From Nitrosomonas marina (lineage in GTDB: Bacteria; Pseudomonadota; Gammaproteobacteria; Burkholderiales; Nitrosomonadaceae), in contig NZ_FOCP01000023.1 in assembly GCF_900110145.1 (NCBI RefSeq), forward strand, positions 1 to 50,665: a stretch of 50,665 nt of DNA, written 5' to 3'. Within the stretch, counting starts at the first letter, position 1. Each line of letters opens with the position of its first letter. Of the stretch, positions 9,473-17,671 are shown in pieces. Under the pieces are notes generated by a model. The model was not told the origin of the DNA. It made no database searches and saw only the letters and a program-made list of their open reading frames with translations. The position numbers were made by a program, and so were the translations under genes.

Positions 9473-9949
9473 ATGAGCAGTATCTGGTTTAAGGATTATA
9501 CAATTGAATATCTGGAAGGTTTGCGCAACGCCAACATGGGCGAGCATATTGGTATACATTTTACTGAAGTCGGCCCTGATTTTCTGAAAGCGCGCATGCC
9601 GGTCGACAAACGTACAACGCAGCCATTTGGCATTATGCACGGCGGTGCCAGCTGTGTATTGTCGGAATCACTGGGTAGCGTTTCAGGATGGATGACGATT
9701 GATCCGGACAAATACCGTGCGGTTGGTCTTGAGCTCAATATCAATCATATCCGTGCAGTGACCAAGGGGCATGTCATCGGAACCTGCACGCCGTTGCATA
9801 CGGGAAGGCGCACGCAGGTCTGGCAGACCGATATTACCGAAGAAGCCACGGGCAAGCGCGTGGCGATTTCCAGGCTGACACTGGCGATCATTGACCACGG
9901 TACGCTGAGTGCGCAAAAAGAACATGTGGTCGTGGATAGAAAAGACTGA
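9473..9949 (+). CDS. Hotdog-fold thioesterase (PaaI/YbdB-like)
   Basis: A 158-residue single hotdog domain. The family motif is seen in FGIMHGGASCVLSES (about 44-58), where the HGG loop and the following acidic residue form the active site of acyl-CoA thioesterases such as YbdB, MenI and PaaI. A second conserved segment, ELNINHIRAV, follows. It should hydrolyse an aryl- or acyl-CoA thioester, but the substrate cannot be read from sequence. It lies 37 bases after the DsbA-family gene on the same strand and may be cotranscribed. Confidence 0.85.
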   Translation: MSSIWFKDYTIEYLEGLRNANMGEHIGIHFTEVGPDFLKARMPVDKRTTQPFGIMHGGASCVLSESLGSVSGWMTIDPDKYRAVGLELNINHIRAVTKGHVIGTCTPLHTGRRTQVWQTDITEEATGKRVAISRLTLAIIDHGTLSAQKEHVVVDRKD

Positions 9950-10013
9950 ACAGATTCTTGTTCAGCGCCGGTATTACAGGAAAAGCGGCCAAAGAGCCCA
10001 AAGAGCCCGGAAA

Positions 10014-10040
10014 CAAAAAACCCCTCGTGATGAGGGGCTC
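10014..10040 (-). terminator. Rho-independent terminator of the Lpp-like lipoprotein gene
   Basis: Read on the minus strand, a perfect six-base-pair stem (CCCCTC / GAGGGG, 10021-10037, five-base loop) is followed directly by TTTTTTGTTT. It sits 26 bases beyond the lipoprotein stop codon. The same hairpin may also stop plus-strand transcripts from the thioesterase gene, although it has no T-tract on that side. Confidence 0.85.
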
Positions 10041-10065
10041 AGCATATCAAATCACATGAAATTAA

Positions 10066-10347
10066 TTATTTTTGCATTGATTTTTTGAACATACGATCGA
10101 TTTTTTCTGCTGTATCCATTGAGCGTCTATTCGCTTCGTTAGCAATATTGACGGCATCATTGGCTTTTGCATTGGCTGCCGCAGCATCTGATTTTGCTGC
10201 AGCGACATCGGCTGACAGTCTGTCGATTTGAGTTTGCAAATCGGCTCTTGTTGAATCCAAATCGCCTGTGGTTGCGCAGCCGGTTACACCAATGAATGCG
10301 CCTGCTGTTACGACTAATGCCAGTGTGCGTTTAATGTCTCTAGTCAT
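10066..10347 (-). CDS. Small Lpp/OprI-like alanine-zipper outer-membrane lipoprotein with C-terminal lysine
   Basis: A 93-residue lipoprotein. The signal peptide ends in a lipobox V-T-G-C with Cys24 as the acylation site. The mature part is an alanine-rich coiled coil with heptad spacing (about 30-80), as in Lpp and OprI, and the chain ends KKSMQK. In E. coli Lpp the C-terminal lysine is joined to peptidoglycan by L,D-transpeptidases; the matching terminus here suggests the same tethering. The ATG has a strong GAGGAG ribosome site and the gene ends in a clear terminator, consistent with high expression. An L,D-transpeptidase gene lies 184 bases upstream on the same strand. Covalent attachment is inferred. 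Confidence 0.82.
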   Translation of the reverse strand: MTRDIKRTLALVVTAGAFIGVTGCATTGDLDSTRADLQTQIDRLSADVAAAKSDAAAANAKANDAVNIANEANRRSMDTAEKIDRMFKKSMQK

Positions 10348-10531
10348 GCTAATTTAACTCCTCTTTCATTTTAACGATTTTTTCAATAATGAATCCAACC
10401 TTGTTACGAGGCACTTCTGATTTTTTAATATCAGCAGTGATTAGGAATATTAGCTGATTTATTGAGTAAAATAAATGGCTTCCACGGTGAATATGGAAAT
10501 CTTTTTTTTATGCTGTGTTTTTAACCGGCAG

Positions 10532-11089
10532 CTAACGGATTTTGACCATAACGCCAGGCTTGAGCCATTTTCCCAGCAGGTCGATTTGTTCGTTTGTTAG
10601 TGCAATACAGCCATTGGTCCAGTGAAACTGATCATGGACTTCAGGATCTCCACGACCTATACCGTGAATCCCGATATAGCCGCCTAGGACGGTATTTTGC
10701 GGCGGTGTTCTTTCCTGATTGGTCGCTTTCAGTATTGTCAGCCAGGTATCCTGGTCAATCCGGTTTTCTTCAAACGCGCGTCGCGCTGTTTCACGGTCAG
10801 GATAGTCCAGGCCGAAAAACCGATAGTACTGGCTTTTTTCATTGATCCATCCGATTCTGAAGTCGCCCAGGGGTGTTTTATCGTCTTTTGTTACCTTGTG
10901 CCAGGTTGTACCAAAGCGTCCGATGGCGATGTTTTCGAAAACTTCCTGTATTTTATCGCCCTGCATGACTGTGAGCGTATGATCGATCGTGTTTACGTCT
11001 ATCCATACATCGCTGGCTTTTGCGCCGCAAGCCAGGAGAAAGAAAAAAAACAGACCAAGAACCTTACTCAAAAACCCAGGTGTATGCAT
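10532..11089 (-). CDS. L,D-transpeptidase (YkuD/ErfK family)
   Basis: A 185-residue exported enzyme with an N-terminal hydrophobic signal (about 8-25). The YkuD catalytic signature is present: His142 in GIHG and HWTNGCIAL with the nucleophile Cys161. Such enzymes form 3-3 cross-links in peptidoglycan or join lipoproteins to it by attacking the diaminopimelate-D-alanine bond. The single compact domain without LysM resembles small ErfK-like or YafK-like members. Divergent from the hyp operon and upstream of the Lpp-like lipoprotein, so Lpp anchoring is a reasonable role. Cross-linking activity cannot be excluded. Confidence 0.88.
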   Translation of the reverse strand: MHTPGFLSKVLGLFFFFLLACGAKASDVWIDVNTIDHTLTVMQGDKIQEVFENIAIGRFGTTWHKVTKDDKTPLGDFRIGWINEKSQYYRFFGLDYPDRETARRAFEENRIDQDTWLTILKATNQERTPPQNTVLGGYIGIHGIGRGDPEVHDQFHWTNGCIALTNEQIDLLGKWLKPGVMVKIR

Positions 11090-11193
11090 ATGTACTATTC
11101 AACCGTATTGACTTGACGATAAACACATGTATCAATGTATTCGGCGATTATGTCATAATTTGTGTGTCGATGATCTAATTGTTGAAATTTTAT

Positions 11194-11451
11194 ATGTGCC
11201 TGGCTATCCCTGCAAAGGTCGAGCAATTTACCGCTGATGAGAACGCGATTGTCGAGTTGTCCGGAATACGCAAGGAAATTTCTTTGGCACTGGTCGATGA
11301 GGTCAATCCGGGTGATTACGTAATCGTGCACGCCGGATATGCAATACAGAAACTTGATGTCGAGGAAGCGGAACAAACGCTCGCGCTGTTCGAAGAACTG
11401 TACGCGCAAACTGACGATTTTCCGGATTCTTCGAAAACCGGTACCCCATGA
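11194..11451 (+). CDS. hypC: Hydrogenase maturation chaperone HypC
   Basis: A small (85-residue) chaperone that with HypD holds the iron while its CN and CO ligands are built, then delivers it to the hydrogenase large subunit. The start is fixed by the required N-terminal Met-Cys (MCLAIPAKV), because Cys2 is the functional residue. The open frame extends 15 bases upstream, but those codons would bury the cysteine. The core GDYVIVHAGYAIQ segment with its conserved histidine is present. The stop overlaps hypD by ATGA. Upstream is a 104-base gap to the divergent L,D-transpeptidase; no clear ribosome site is visible. Confidence 0.95.
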   Translation: MCLAIPAKVEQFTADENAIVELSGIRKEISLALVDEVNPGDYVIVHAGYAIQKLDVEEAEQTLALFEELYAQTDDFPDSSKTGTP

Positions 11452-12599
11452 AGTATATTGAAGCGTTCCGAGATGGCAGACTGGCGCGTAAAATTGCCGG
11501 GCAGATTGCCAAAGAAGCCGATCCGCGCCGCCATTATTATTTGATGGAATTCTGCGGCGGTCATACCCATGCAATTTCCAGATACGGCATAGTCGATCTT
11601 CTTCCGACGCATATTTACATGATCCATGGGCCGGGTTGTCCGGTCTGCGTGCTGCCGATGGGGCGACTGGAGAACGCAATTCAACTTGCGCAAACACCCG
11701 GAGTCATTTTGTGCAGCTACGGCGACATGCTGCGCATACCGACGGCGAAAGGCAACAGCCTGCTGAAAGTAAAAAGCCGGGGTGCCGATATACGCATGGT
11801 CTATTCCAGTTCGGAAGCACTGGACATAGCCCGGCAGAACCCGGACAAGTGTATCGTTTTTCTGGCCATCGGCTTTGAAACCACTACGCCGCCAACAGCC
11901 GTTGTGATCAAACAGGCCCAGGCGCTTGGTTTGTCTAATTTTACCGTTTTCTGCAATCATGTGCTTACGCCTTCAGCAATCTCGCATGTTCTTTTGTCGC
12001 CGGAAATACGGCAGCTTGGCCAGGTGCGGCTGGATGGGTTCATTGGTCCGGCGCATGTGTCCACCGTGATCGGCTCCAGGCCGTACGAATACTTTGCAGA
12101 AGAATTTCAAAAGCCTGTCGTGATAGCCGGATTTGAGCCGCTCGACGTGATACAGGCGGTCCTGATGCTGGTCCGGCAGATAAACGAAGGCCGCGCTGAA
12201 GTGGAAAACGAATTTACCCGTGCGGTATTGCCGCACGGAAATATCAAGGCGCAGAAGCTGGTCGCTGACGTATTTGAATTGCGCCGCTCTTTCGAATGGC
12301 GTGGCCTGGGGCATGTGCCGTACAGCGCGCTGCGTATCAAATCCTGTTTTGCAGATTTCGATGCAGAGCAGCGTTTCGAGATCCCTGCTTTGTCGCTTCC
12401 AGATCACAAGGCATGCGAATGTGGTGCGATTCTGCGTGGAGTTAAACACCCGCGTGACTGTAAGATTTTCGGCACTGTCTGTACACCGGACAATCCGATC
12501 GGATCCTGCATGGTATCGTCAGAGGGTGCCTGCGCCGCCTATTTCCGATACGGCCGGTTTCGAGACAATCAAAGCCAGCACGAAATGGCAGGGCATTAA
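11448..12599 (+). CDS. hypD: Hydrogenase iron-cofactor assembly protein HypD
   Basis: A 383-residue Fe-S protein forming the scaffold for the Fe(CN)2CO unit of [NiFe]-hydrogenases. Seen directly: Cys36 in EFCGGHTH, Cys64 and Cys67 in GPGCPVC, and a C-terminal cysteine-rich region (KACECG, CKIFGTVC, GSCMVSSEGACAAYF) that binds the 4Fe-4S cluster. Start overlaps hypC by four bases and the end meets hypE, giving a tightly coupled hypCDE block. Length and motifs are normal for the family, so it is expected to be functional. Confidence 0.97.
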   Translation: MKYIEAFRDGRLARKIAGQIAKEADPRRHYYLMEFCGGHTHAISRYGIVDLLPTHIYMIHGPGCPVCVLPMGRLENAIQLAQTPGVILCSYGDMLRIPTAKGNSLLKVKSRGADIRMVYSSSEALDIARQNPDKCIVFLAIGFETTTPPTAVVIKQAQALGLSNFTVFCNHVLTPSAISHVLLSPEIRQLGQVRLDGFIGPAHVSTVIGSRPYEYFAEEFQKPVVIAGFEPLDVIQAVLMLVRQINEGRAEVENEFTRAVLPHGNIKAQKLVADVFELRRSFEWRGLGHVPYSALRIKSCFADFDAEQRFEIPALSLPDHKACECGAILRGVKHPRDCKIFGTVCTPDNPIGSCMVSSEGACAAYFRYGRFRDNQSQHEMAGH

Positions 12600-13657
12600 T
12601 GCAGTCATCGGCAAATAAAAAGCATGCGTATACACGCACGCTTGATTTTAAAACCGGCTGTGTTGAGATGATGCATGGCAGCGGCGGACGTGCCATGGCG
12701 CAGTTGATCGATCAGCTTTTCATGAAAGCGTTTGATAATGACATTCTGCGTCAGATGAACGACCAGGCAGGCTTTACAAGCGCGGGCGGTCGTATGGTGA
12801 TGGCGACCGACAGTCATGTAATTACGCCGCTTTTTTTTCCAGGCGGTGATATTGGCTGCCTGTCCGTGCATGGCACGATTAATGACGTCGTCATGGCCGG
12901 TGCAAAGCCGTTGTATTTGTCAGCCGGATTCATACTGGAGGAAGGTTTTCCTCTGGGTGATCTTAAACGTATCGTTGAATCGATGGCTGCAGCAGCGCGG
13001 GTAATACCGGTTCCGATCATTACCGGCGACACCAAAGTCGTGGAGCGGGGCAGTGGCGACGGTGTCTTTATCACCACTACGGGTATCGGCAGGATACCCG
13101 AGAATGTTTTTATTTCCAGTGAGCGTGCAAAACCCGGCGACAGTATATTGATTTCCGGAACGATCGGCGACCATGGCATTGCCGTCATGCTGGCACGCGA
13201 GGATTTTGCGTTTCAAAGTTCGCTCGAATCCGACACTGCCTCACTGCACGACCTGGTCTCCGTCATGGTGGAAGCGGTGCCTGGTATTCACGTGTTGCGC
13301 GATCCGACACGTGGCGGCGTTGCCGCGGCTTTGAATGAAATTGCGCAGCAGTCCGGCGCAGGGATGATGCTGTTTGAAGAGCGGATACCGGTGAAACCGG
13401 AAGTGAGTGCGGCCTGTGAATTTCTGGGTTTCGATCCGATGTATGTGGCCAATGAGGGCAAGCTGATTGCCGTTTGCGCGCCCGAAGATACGGACAGATT
13501 GCTTGATACGATGCGTGCGCATCCTTTGGGACGTAACGCTGCTGTTATTGGTGAAATCATAGCCGACAGTCATTACTTTGTGCAGATGAAAACCCGCTTT
13601 GGCGGCACACATGTAGTGGACTGGCTGAGTGGAGACCAGTTGCCGCGCATCTGTTGA
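12599..13657 (+). CDS. hypE: Carbamoyl dehydratase HypE (cyanide ligand synthesis)
   Basis: A 352-residue member of the PurM/AIR synthase-like family. HypE uses ATP to dehydrate a carbamoyl group on its C-terminal cysteine into a thiocyanate that donates CN to HypCD. The hallmark tail L-P-R-I-C is intact, and the N-terminal MHGSGGR and DSHV motifs of the ATP-binding half are visible. The start ATG overlaps the last base of hypD. HypF, which supplies the carbamoyl group, is not in the window and must be encoded elsewhere if the pathway works. Confidence 0.97.
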   Translation: MQSSANKKHAYTRTLDFKTGCVEMMHGSGGRAMAQLIDQLFMKAFDNDILRQMNDQAGFTSAGGRMVMATDSHVITPLFFPGGDIGCLSVHGTINDVVMAGAKPLYLSAGFILEEGFPLGDLKRIVESMAAAARVIPVPIITGDTKVVERGSGDGVFITTTGIGRIPENVFISSERAKPGDSILISGTIGDHGIAVMLAREDFAFQSSLESDTASLHDLVSVMVEAVPGIHVLRDPTRGGVAAALNEIAQQSGAGMMLFEERIPVKPEVSAACEFLGFDPMYVANEGKLIAVCAPEDTDRLLDTMRAHPLGRNAAVIGEIIADSHYFVQMKTRFGGTHVVDWLSGDQLPRIC

Positions 13658-13800
13658 AGAAGCACCGTTTTATCGCATTTCAAATCGATGTTCCCTGGAC
13701 AGTTTTGATGCGGATGTGTTAGCAATCTATAAGCTATATGCCTGCTTTGTGGATCAACTTGATCCTGAATGATATTGGAAGCAGATTCAGTTACCATTTT

Positions 13801-15546
13801 ATGAAAATTCTGTTTTTGACGCACAGCTTCAACAGTCTGGCGCAGCGATTGTATGTTGAACTGACCCGCCTTCGCCATGCAGTGTCGATTGAGTTCGATA
13901 TCAATGATATTGTCAGTGAACAGGCAGTTGCATTGTTTCAACCCGAGCTTATCGTTGCGCCATTTCTGAAACGTGCGATTCCCGAATCGATCTGGCGTAA
14001 CGTGCCTTGCCTGATCGTCCATCCCGGCATAGTCGGCGACCGGGGGCCATCTGCACTGGACTGGGCCATGATGCAGGAACAGGCAGAATGGGGTGTAACC
14101 GTGTTGCAGGCAAACGGCGAGATGGATGCCGGCGATATATGGGCGTTTGAAAGTTTTCGAATGCCGCCTGTGCATTTGATCAAAAAAAGCAGTTTGTATC
14201 GCGATCAGGTCGTCGAGGCTGCCATCCGGGCTGTGTTGACCGCAATCGAGCGTTATGCAGCAGGCGGCTATCGACCGGAACCGCAGGATTATACCCGGCC
14301 GGAAGTGCGAGGACGCAAGCACACGCCCATTTACCAGAGTGATCGTGCAATTGACTGGCAACAGGACAATACCCATACAGTTCTGAAAAAAATCAATGCG
14401 GCAGATGGCTTTCCGGGCGTACTTGATAAGATATTGGACGTGGACTGGTATGTGTATGACGCGCATTCTGAAGCACGATTGACGGGGGCGCCCGGAAAAA
14501 TCATCGCGAAACGCCATAACGCCATTTGCCGCGCGACCATCGACGGCGCGGTGTGGATCGGTCATCTGAAACGCAAACCAGACAGTCCAACAGCGCCGTT
14601 TACACTCAAGCTGGCGGCGACAACAGCGTTGGAGTCTTACTGTGCTGATCGATTCGACGGTGTGCCTGAAGTGGATTATGATCCGTTCGTGCCGGTGCGC
14701 TATGACACATACCGTGACATCTGGTTCGTGCAAAAAAATGATGTGGGTTATCTGCATTTCGCGTTTTATAACGGCGCCATGGACGCCGGACAGTGTCAAC
14801 GGCTGCAGCAGGCGTATTTGAAAGCGACGCAACAGAAGAATATCAAAGTGATCGTGTTGATGGGCGGTGCGGATTTCTGGTCGAACGGTATACATTTGAA
14901 CCATATCGAATTCGCCGGCAGTCCTGCGGATGAATCCTGGCACAGTATCAACGCAATGAATGATCTGGCGTTGGCGATTATCACCAACGAACGACAGTTC
15001 ACCATCGCTGCGCTGCAGGCCAATGCAGGGGCGGGTGGTGTTTTTTTGTCGCTGGCGGCCGATTTCGTTTTTGCCCGGAAGAGCGTGGTTCTGAATCCGC
15101 ATTACAAGAGTATGGGCAATCTGTACGGCTCGGAATATTGGACTTATTTACTGCCCAAACGGGTCGGTACGGATTATGTAGAATCGCTCACACAAAACCG
15201 TCTGCCAATCGGTGCCAGTGAGGCCTGTGAAATGGGGCTGATAGATGATTGCATTGCACTGGACCGACAGGGATTTATCCGTGAAATCGAACAACGGGCG
15301 GAACAGCTGGCGCATGCGGCAGACTATACAGCGCGATTACAGCGAAAAGTGCAGCAGCGCTGTCAGGACGAGCGGCTAAAACCGTTGCAGCAGTACCGCG
15401 ATGAAGAGCTGCAGCAAATGCAGCTTAATTTTTACGGCTTTGATCCGAGTTACCATGTCGCGCGTTATCATTTCGTATACAAAATCCCGCATGCCTGGAC
15501 GCCGTTGTATCTGGCGGGACACCGGCGGATTAAACACTGTTTATAG
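13801..15546 (+). CDS. hypX: Hydrogenase maturation factor HypX/HoxX (CO ligand synthesis)
   Basis: A fused enzyme of 581 residues: an N-terminal formyltransferase-like domain (about 1-250, with HPGIVGDRGPSALDWA) and a C-terminal enoyl-CoA hydratase/isomerase-like domain (about 290-530, with an AGAGGVFLSLAADFVFA oxyanion-loop region). HypX makes the CO ligand of the hydrogenase active site from a formyl-folate during aerobic growth. The open frame reaches back to 13738, but family members begin at the M-K-I-L-F-L-T-H segment, so 13801 is chosen; no ribosome site favours either. It follows hypE after 143 bases and is probably in the same transcript. Its presence argues for an oxygen-exposed hydrogenase. 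Confidence 0.92.
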   Translation: MKILFLTHSFNSLAQRLYVELTRLRHAVSIEFDINDIVSEQAVALFQPELIVAPFLKRAIPESIWRNVPCLIVHPGIVGDRGPSALDWAMMQEQAEWGVTVLQANGEMDAGDIWAFESFRMPPVHLIKKSSLYRDQVVEAAIRAVLTAIERYAAGGYRPEPQDYTRPEVRGRKHTPIYQSDRAIDWQQDNTHTVLKKINAADGFPGVLDKILDVDWYVYDAHSEARLTGAPGKIIAKRHNAICRATIDGAVWIGHLKRKPDSPTAPFTLKLAATTALESYCADRFDGVPEVDYDPFVPVRYDTYRDIWFVQKNDVGYLHFAFYNGAMDAGQCQRLQQAYLKATQQKNIKVIVLMGGADFWSNGIHLNHIEFAGSPADESWHSINAMNDLALAIITNERQFTIAALQANAGAGGVFLSLAADFVFARKSVVLNPHYKSMGNLYGSEYWTYLLPKRVGTDYVESLTQNRLPIGASEACEMGLIDDCIALDRQGFIREIEQRAEQLAHAADYTARLQRKVQQRCQDERLKPLQQYRDEELQQMQLNFYGFDPSYHVARYHFVYKIPHAWTPLYLAGHRRIKHCL

Positions 15547-15665
15547 ACCGGGATCACCGGACAACATAGACAGGTTTTATCTCTTTGAGTATATCCCGGA
15601 CGTTGAAACAGTCTACAGGATAGGCTTTGAAGCAATGGTGATTTGATAAGGCCTGCATCGTCGAC

Positions 15666-16409
15666 TTACGATTGCTGCTGTTCCCCTGAGTCTGTTTCGT
15701 ATTCGCTGGAAAACCGGTATCCCGTGCCACGCACGGTCTGCACCAGATAATCTTTGCCGATTTTTTCCAGCACCTTGCGCAGACGGCGAATATGAACGTC
15801 GACGGTCCTGTCCTCGATGAAAACATGGTCGCCCCAGATCCGGTCGAGCAGTTGCGTGCGCGTGTAGACGCGCTCCTTGTGAGCCATGAGAAAGTGTAGC
15901 AGGCGAAATTCGGTGGGACCGAGTTTAACCTCGGTGGGTTCAGCAGCTGCATTATCGTCGTGATAGGCGAAAACACGGTGCGTTGTCGGATCGATTCTCA
16001 GACCGCCGGCTTCGATGATTTCTTCCGATATCTCTGGCACGCGCCGGCGTAACACAGCTTTGATGCGCGCTATCAATTCGCGGGGTGAAAACGGTTTGGT
16101 GATATAGTCATCCGCACCGGCTTCGAGTCCGGTCACTTTGTCATCCAGATCGATTCTTGCAGTTAGCATGATGATCGGGATTGACTGCGTCCGCGTATTG
16201 CGTCTTAACTGGCGGGCGAACTCGATTCCGCTGGATTTGGGTAACATCCAGTCAAGCAATACCAGGTCGGGTAATACGTTATTGACCATTACAGTCGCCT
16301 GTTCGGCATCCATCGCGCAGACAGGCGTCAGTCCCGATTTTTTCAGATTATAGGAAATCAATTCCTGTATTGCCGGTTCATCTTCCACGACCAGTACAGT
16401 TATAGACAT
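15666..16409 (-). CDS. phoB: Phosphate regulon response regulator PhoB
   Basis: An OmpR-type regulator of 247 residues. The receiver domain has the acidic pair Glu9-Asp10, the phosphorylated Asp53 (LLDWMLP), and a Thr/Lys switch (LTAR, TKPF). The winged-helix DNA-binding domain (about 135-235) includes EFRLLHFLM, RTVDVHIRRLRK and GTGYRF. The sequence fits PhoB better than other OmpR members. The start at 16409 has a GGAG ribosome site; the open frame extends 12 codons further but without one. No phoR follows: the downstream neighbour is the convergent hypX. A Pho box with a well-spaced -10 faces this gene about 270 bases upstream, suggesting autoregulation. Confidence 0.9.
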   Translation of the reverse strand: MSITVLVVEDEPAIQELISYNLKKSGLTPVCAMDAEQATVMVNNVLPDLVLLDWMLPKSSGIEFARQLRRNTRTQSIPIIMLTARIDLDDKVTGLEAGADDYITKPFSPRELIARIKAVLRRRVPEISEEIIEAGGLRIDPTTHRVFAYHDDNAAAEPTEVKLGPTEFRLLHFLMAHKERVYTRTQLLDRIWGDHVFIEDRTVDVHIRRLRKVLEKIGKDYLVQTVRGTGYRFSSEYETDSGEQQQS

Positions 16410-16678
16410 TAGAGAAGCTCCATCTAATATATGACGTTTATTCAAAAATATTCACTGCTGAACACTATGTCTGTAAATGCCGGTAGAACAGCCTGTTTTA
16501 CGGATGTATTGCTGTTTTCATTACAGCCGTTGCATAAACATACATAAAAATACATACAAAATAACTATCGACAACGGGGTGTAGGCTTTATATTCAGCCT
16601 CTTTCCTGTTATCCGGCTATGTGTTTAGACCGTGCAATACGCCAATCGTATCTATTCAACGCATGACAAATTGCAAAA

Positions 16679-16712
16679 ATATTACAAAGATTAGATGACA
16701 GTTTTGTGACAT
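16679..16712 (-). promoter_or_regulatory. Pho box plus -10 element directed at phoB
   Basis: On the minus strand, 16712 to 16695 reads ATGTCACAAAACTGTCAT, matching 16 of 18 positions of the enterobacterial Pho box (two CTGTCA-type repeats 11 bases apart). Exactly 10 bases downstream lies TAATAT (16684 to 16679), the same spacing as in the E. coli phoA promoter, where the box replaces the -35. Predicted transcription starts near 16672 and runs to phoB at 16409. Sequence and spacing are direct observations; PhoB binding is inferred. Confidence 0.75.
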
Positions 16713-16773
16713 TACACGAAATACTGCGGCTGCATTTATAAAGATAGTGGGGTTATTGAATAAATTCACCAAA

Positions 16774-16807
16774 GTGTCATGAAAATGAAACATTCGCTTA
16801 GTAGCAT
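16774..16807 (+). promoter_or_regulatory. Weaker Pho-box-like site plus -10 directed at the TonB operon
   Basis: The plus strand at 16774-16791 reads GTGTCATGAAAATGAAAC: the first half-site is strong (TGTCAT) and the second degenerate, with about 13 of 18 matches. A -10-like TAGCAT (16802-16807) follows after exactly 10 bases, and the first gene starts 88 bases later. The match alone is weak; the shared geometry with the strong opposite-facing site raises the likelihood that both are PhoB-controlled. Confidence 0.45.
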
Positions 16808-16894
16808 GCGCTCGTAAAATAATTTTAAAAATGTTGCATAAGGAATGGTCTCGGAATTTTTCTGAAAGCAACATATATCAAAGGTTTGAGAAAA

Positions 16895-17671
16895 ATGAAT
16901 GCAGGTTGGTGGAAAGCCCCTTTGCTTCTGTTCATGATGTTCTGGGTGTTCTGGCTGGCGCCAGTATCGATGGCAAAAGCAAATAATATTGAAAATCTGG
17001 CACGTTCGCTGGCAAAACTTCGTGGAGAAGTTGAAGCGCTCCAAACAGAGCTTGATCTGGAAAAAGACAAACACAAAAGTAAAATCACTTCCTTGTCTTC
17101 TCAGCTGGCTGACCTTAGCGTAGAGGAGAGACGACAAAACACTGCGATTGAAAAACTCGAGCATTCGCTGGAGAAGCTGACTGAGGCCTCCGCGCAGGCT
17201 GAACAGTCAGGTGAGCAGCTAAAACCGGTTTTGCTCAAGGTACTGGCACGTTACAGGCAGTATGTGCTGACAGGATTTCCATTCAAAATTGACGACCGTG
17301 TCAAGGCCATTGAGACGCTGGAAGACAATATCATCAATGATCTCGTCGATCCGAATAAGGCAGTCAACCAGGCATGGGCTTTGATTGAAGATGAAATCCG
17401 CCTGAGCAAGGAAAACGGAATTTACCAACAGGCCATTCTGCTTGATGGTGAAAAAGTGCTTGCGGATATCGCAAAACTGGGAACGGTATTTCTTTTCTTT
17501 CAAACAAGGGACAACAGGGCCGGAATGGCAAAGCAGGCCGAAAACGGCGAGTGGCGGTTTGAAGCGGTAAGCAGTACCGGCGATATTAGCCGTATTGCGA
17601 CATTGTTTGATTCCCTGAAGAAACAGATTCGCCAGGGCTATTTTGAATTACCCAATCCCTTAAGAAAATGA
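16895..17671 (+). CDS. DUF3450 periplasmic coiled-coil protein of a TonB2-type system
   Basis: A 258-residue exported protein and the first gene of the TonB operon. A signal peptide (about 1-28) precedes a long coiled coil (about 30-110, many Glu/Lys/Gln heptads) and a conserved C-terminal half (RYRQYVLTGFPF, FLFFQTRD, FDSLKKQIRQGYFELP) characteristic of DUF3450. Such genes commonly precede TtpC/ExbB/ExbD/TonB sets; the biochemical role is unknown, possibly a periplasmic partner of the motor. The ATG at 16895 follows an AAGG; the frame also allows an upstream TTG at 16886. It overlaps the next gene by ATGA. Confidence 0.83.
   Translation: MNAGWWKAPLLLFMMFWVFWLAPVSMAKANNIENLARSLAKLRGEVEALQTELDLEKDKHKSKITSLSSQLADLSVEERRQNTAIEKLEHSLEKLTEASAQAEQSGEQLKPVLLKVLARYRQYVLTGFPFKIDDRVKAIETLEDNIINDLVDPNKAVNQAWALIEDEIRLSKENGIYQQAILLDGEKVLADIAKLGTVFLFFQTRDNRAGMAKQAENGEWRFEAVSSTGDISRIATLFDSLKKQIRQGYFELPNPLRK

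Larger units (their letters stand above)
16410..16894. other. Divergent control region between phoB and the TonB operon
   Basis: This 485-base AT-rich gap has no plausible gene. It holds two Pho-box-like sites facing opposite ways (listed separately). An additional TGACA at 16664-16668 may be part of an extended PhoB array, but its phase relative to the 11-base repeat is off by one base. The remaining sequence, including the long phoB leader (about 260 bases from the predicted start site), shows no terminator or riboswitch that I recognise. Confidence 0.6.

Noticed and set aside
10482..10510. Hairpin TTCCA...TGGAA followed by a T-run, as a plus-strand terminator
   Set aside because: Only five base pairs with a nine-base loop and no plus-strand gene ends nearby.
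13573..15102. A 509-codon minus-strand open frame opposite hypX
   Set aside because: It is antisense to the well-supported hypE end and hypX; no family features.
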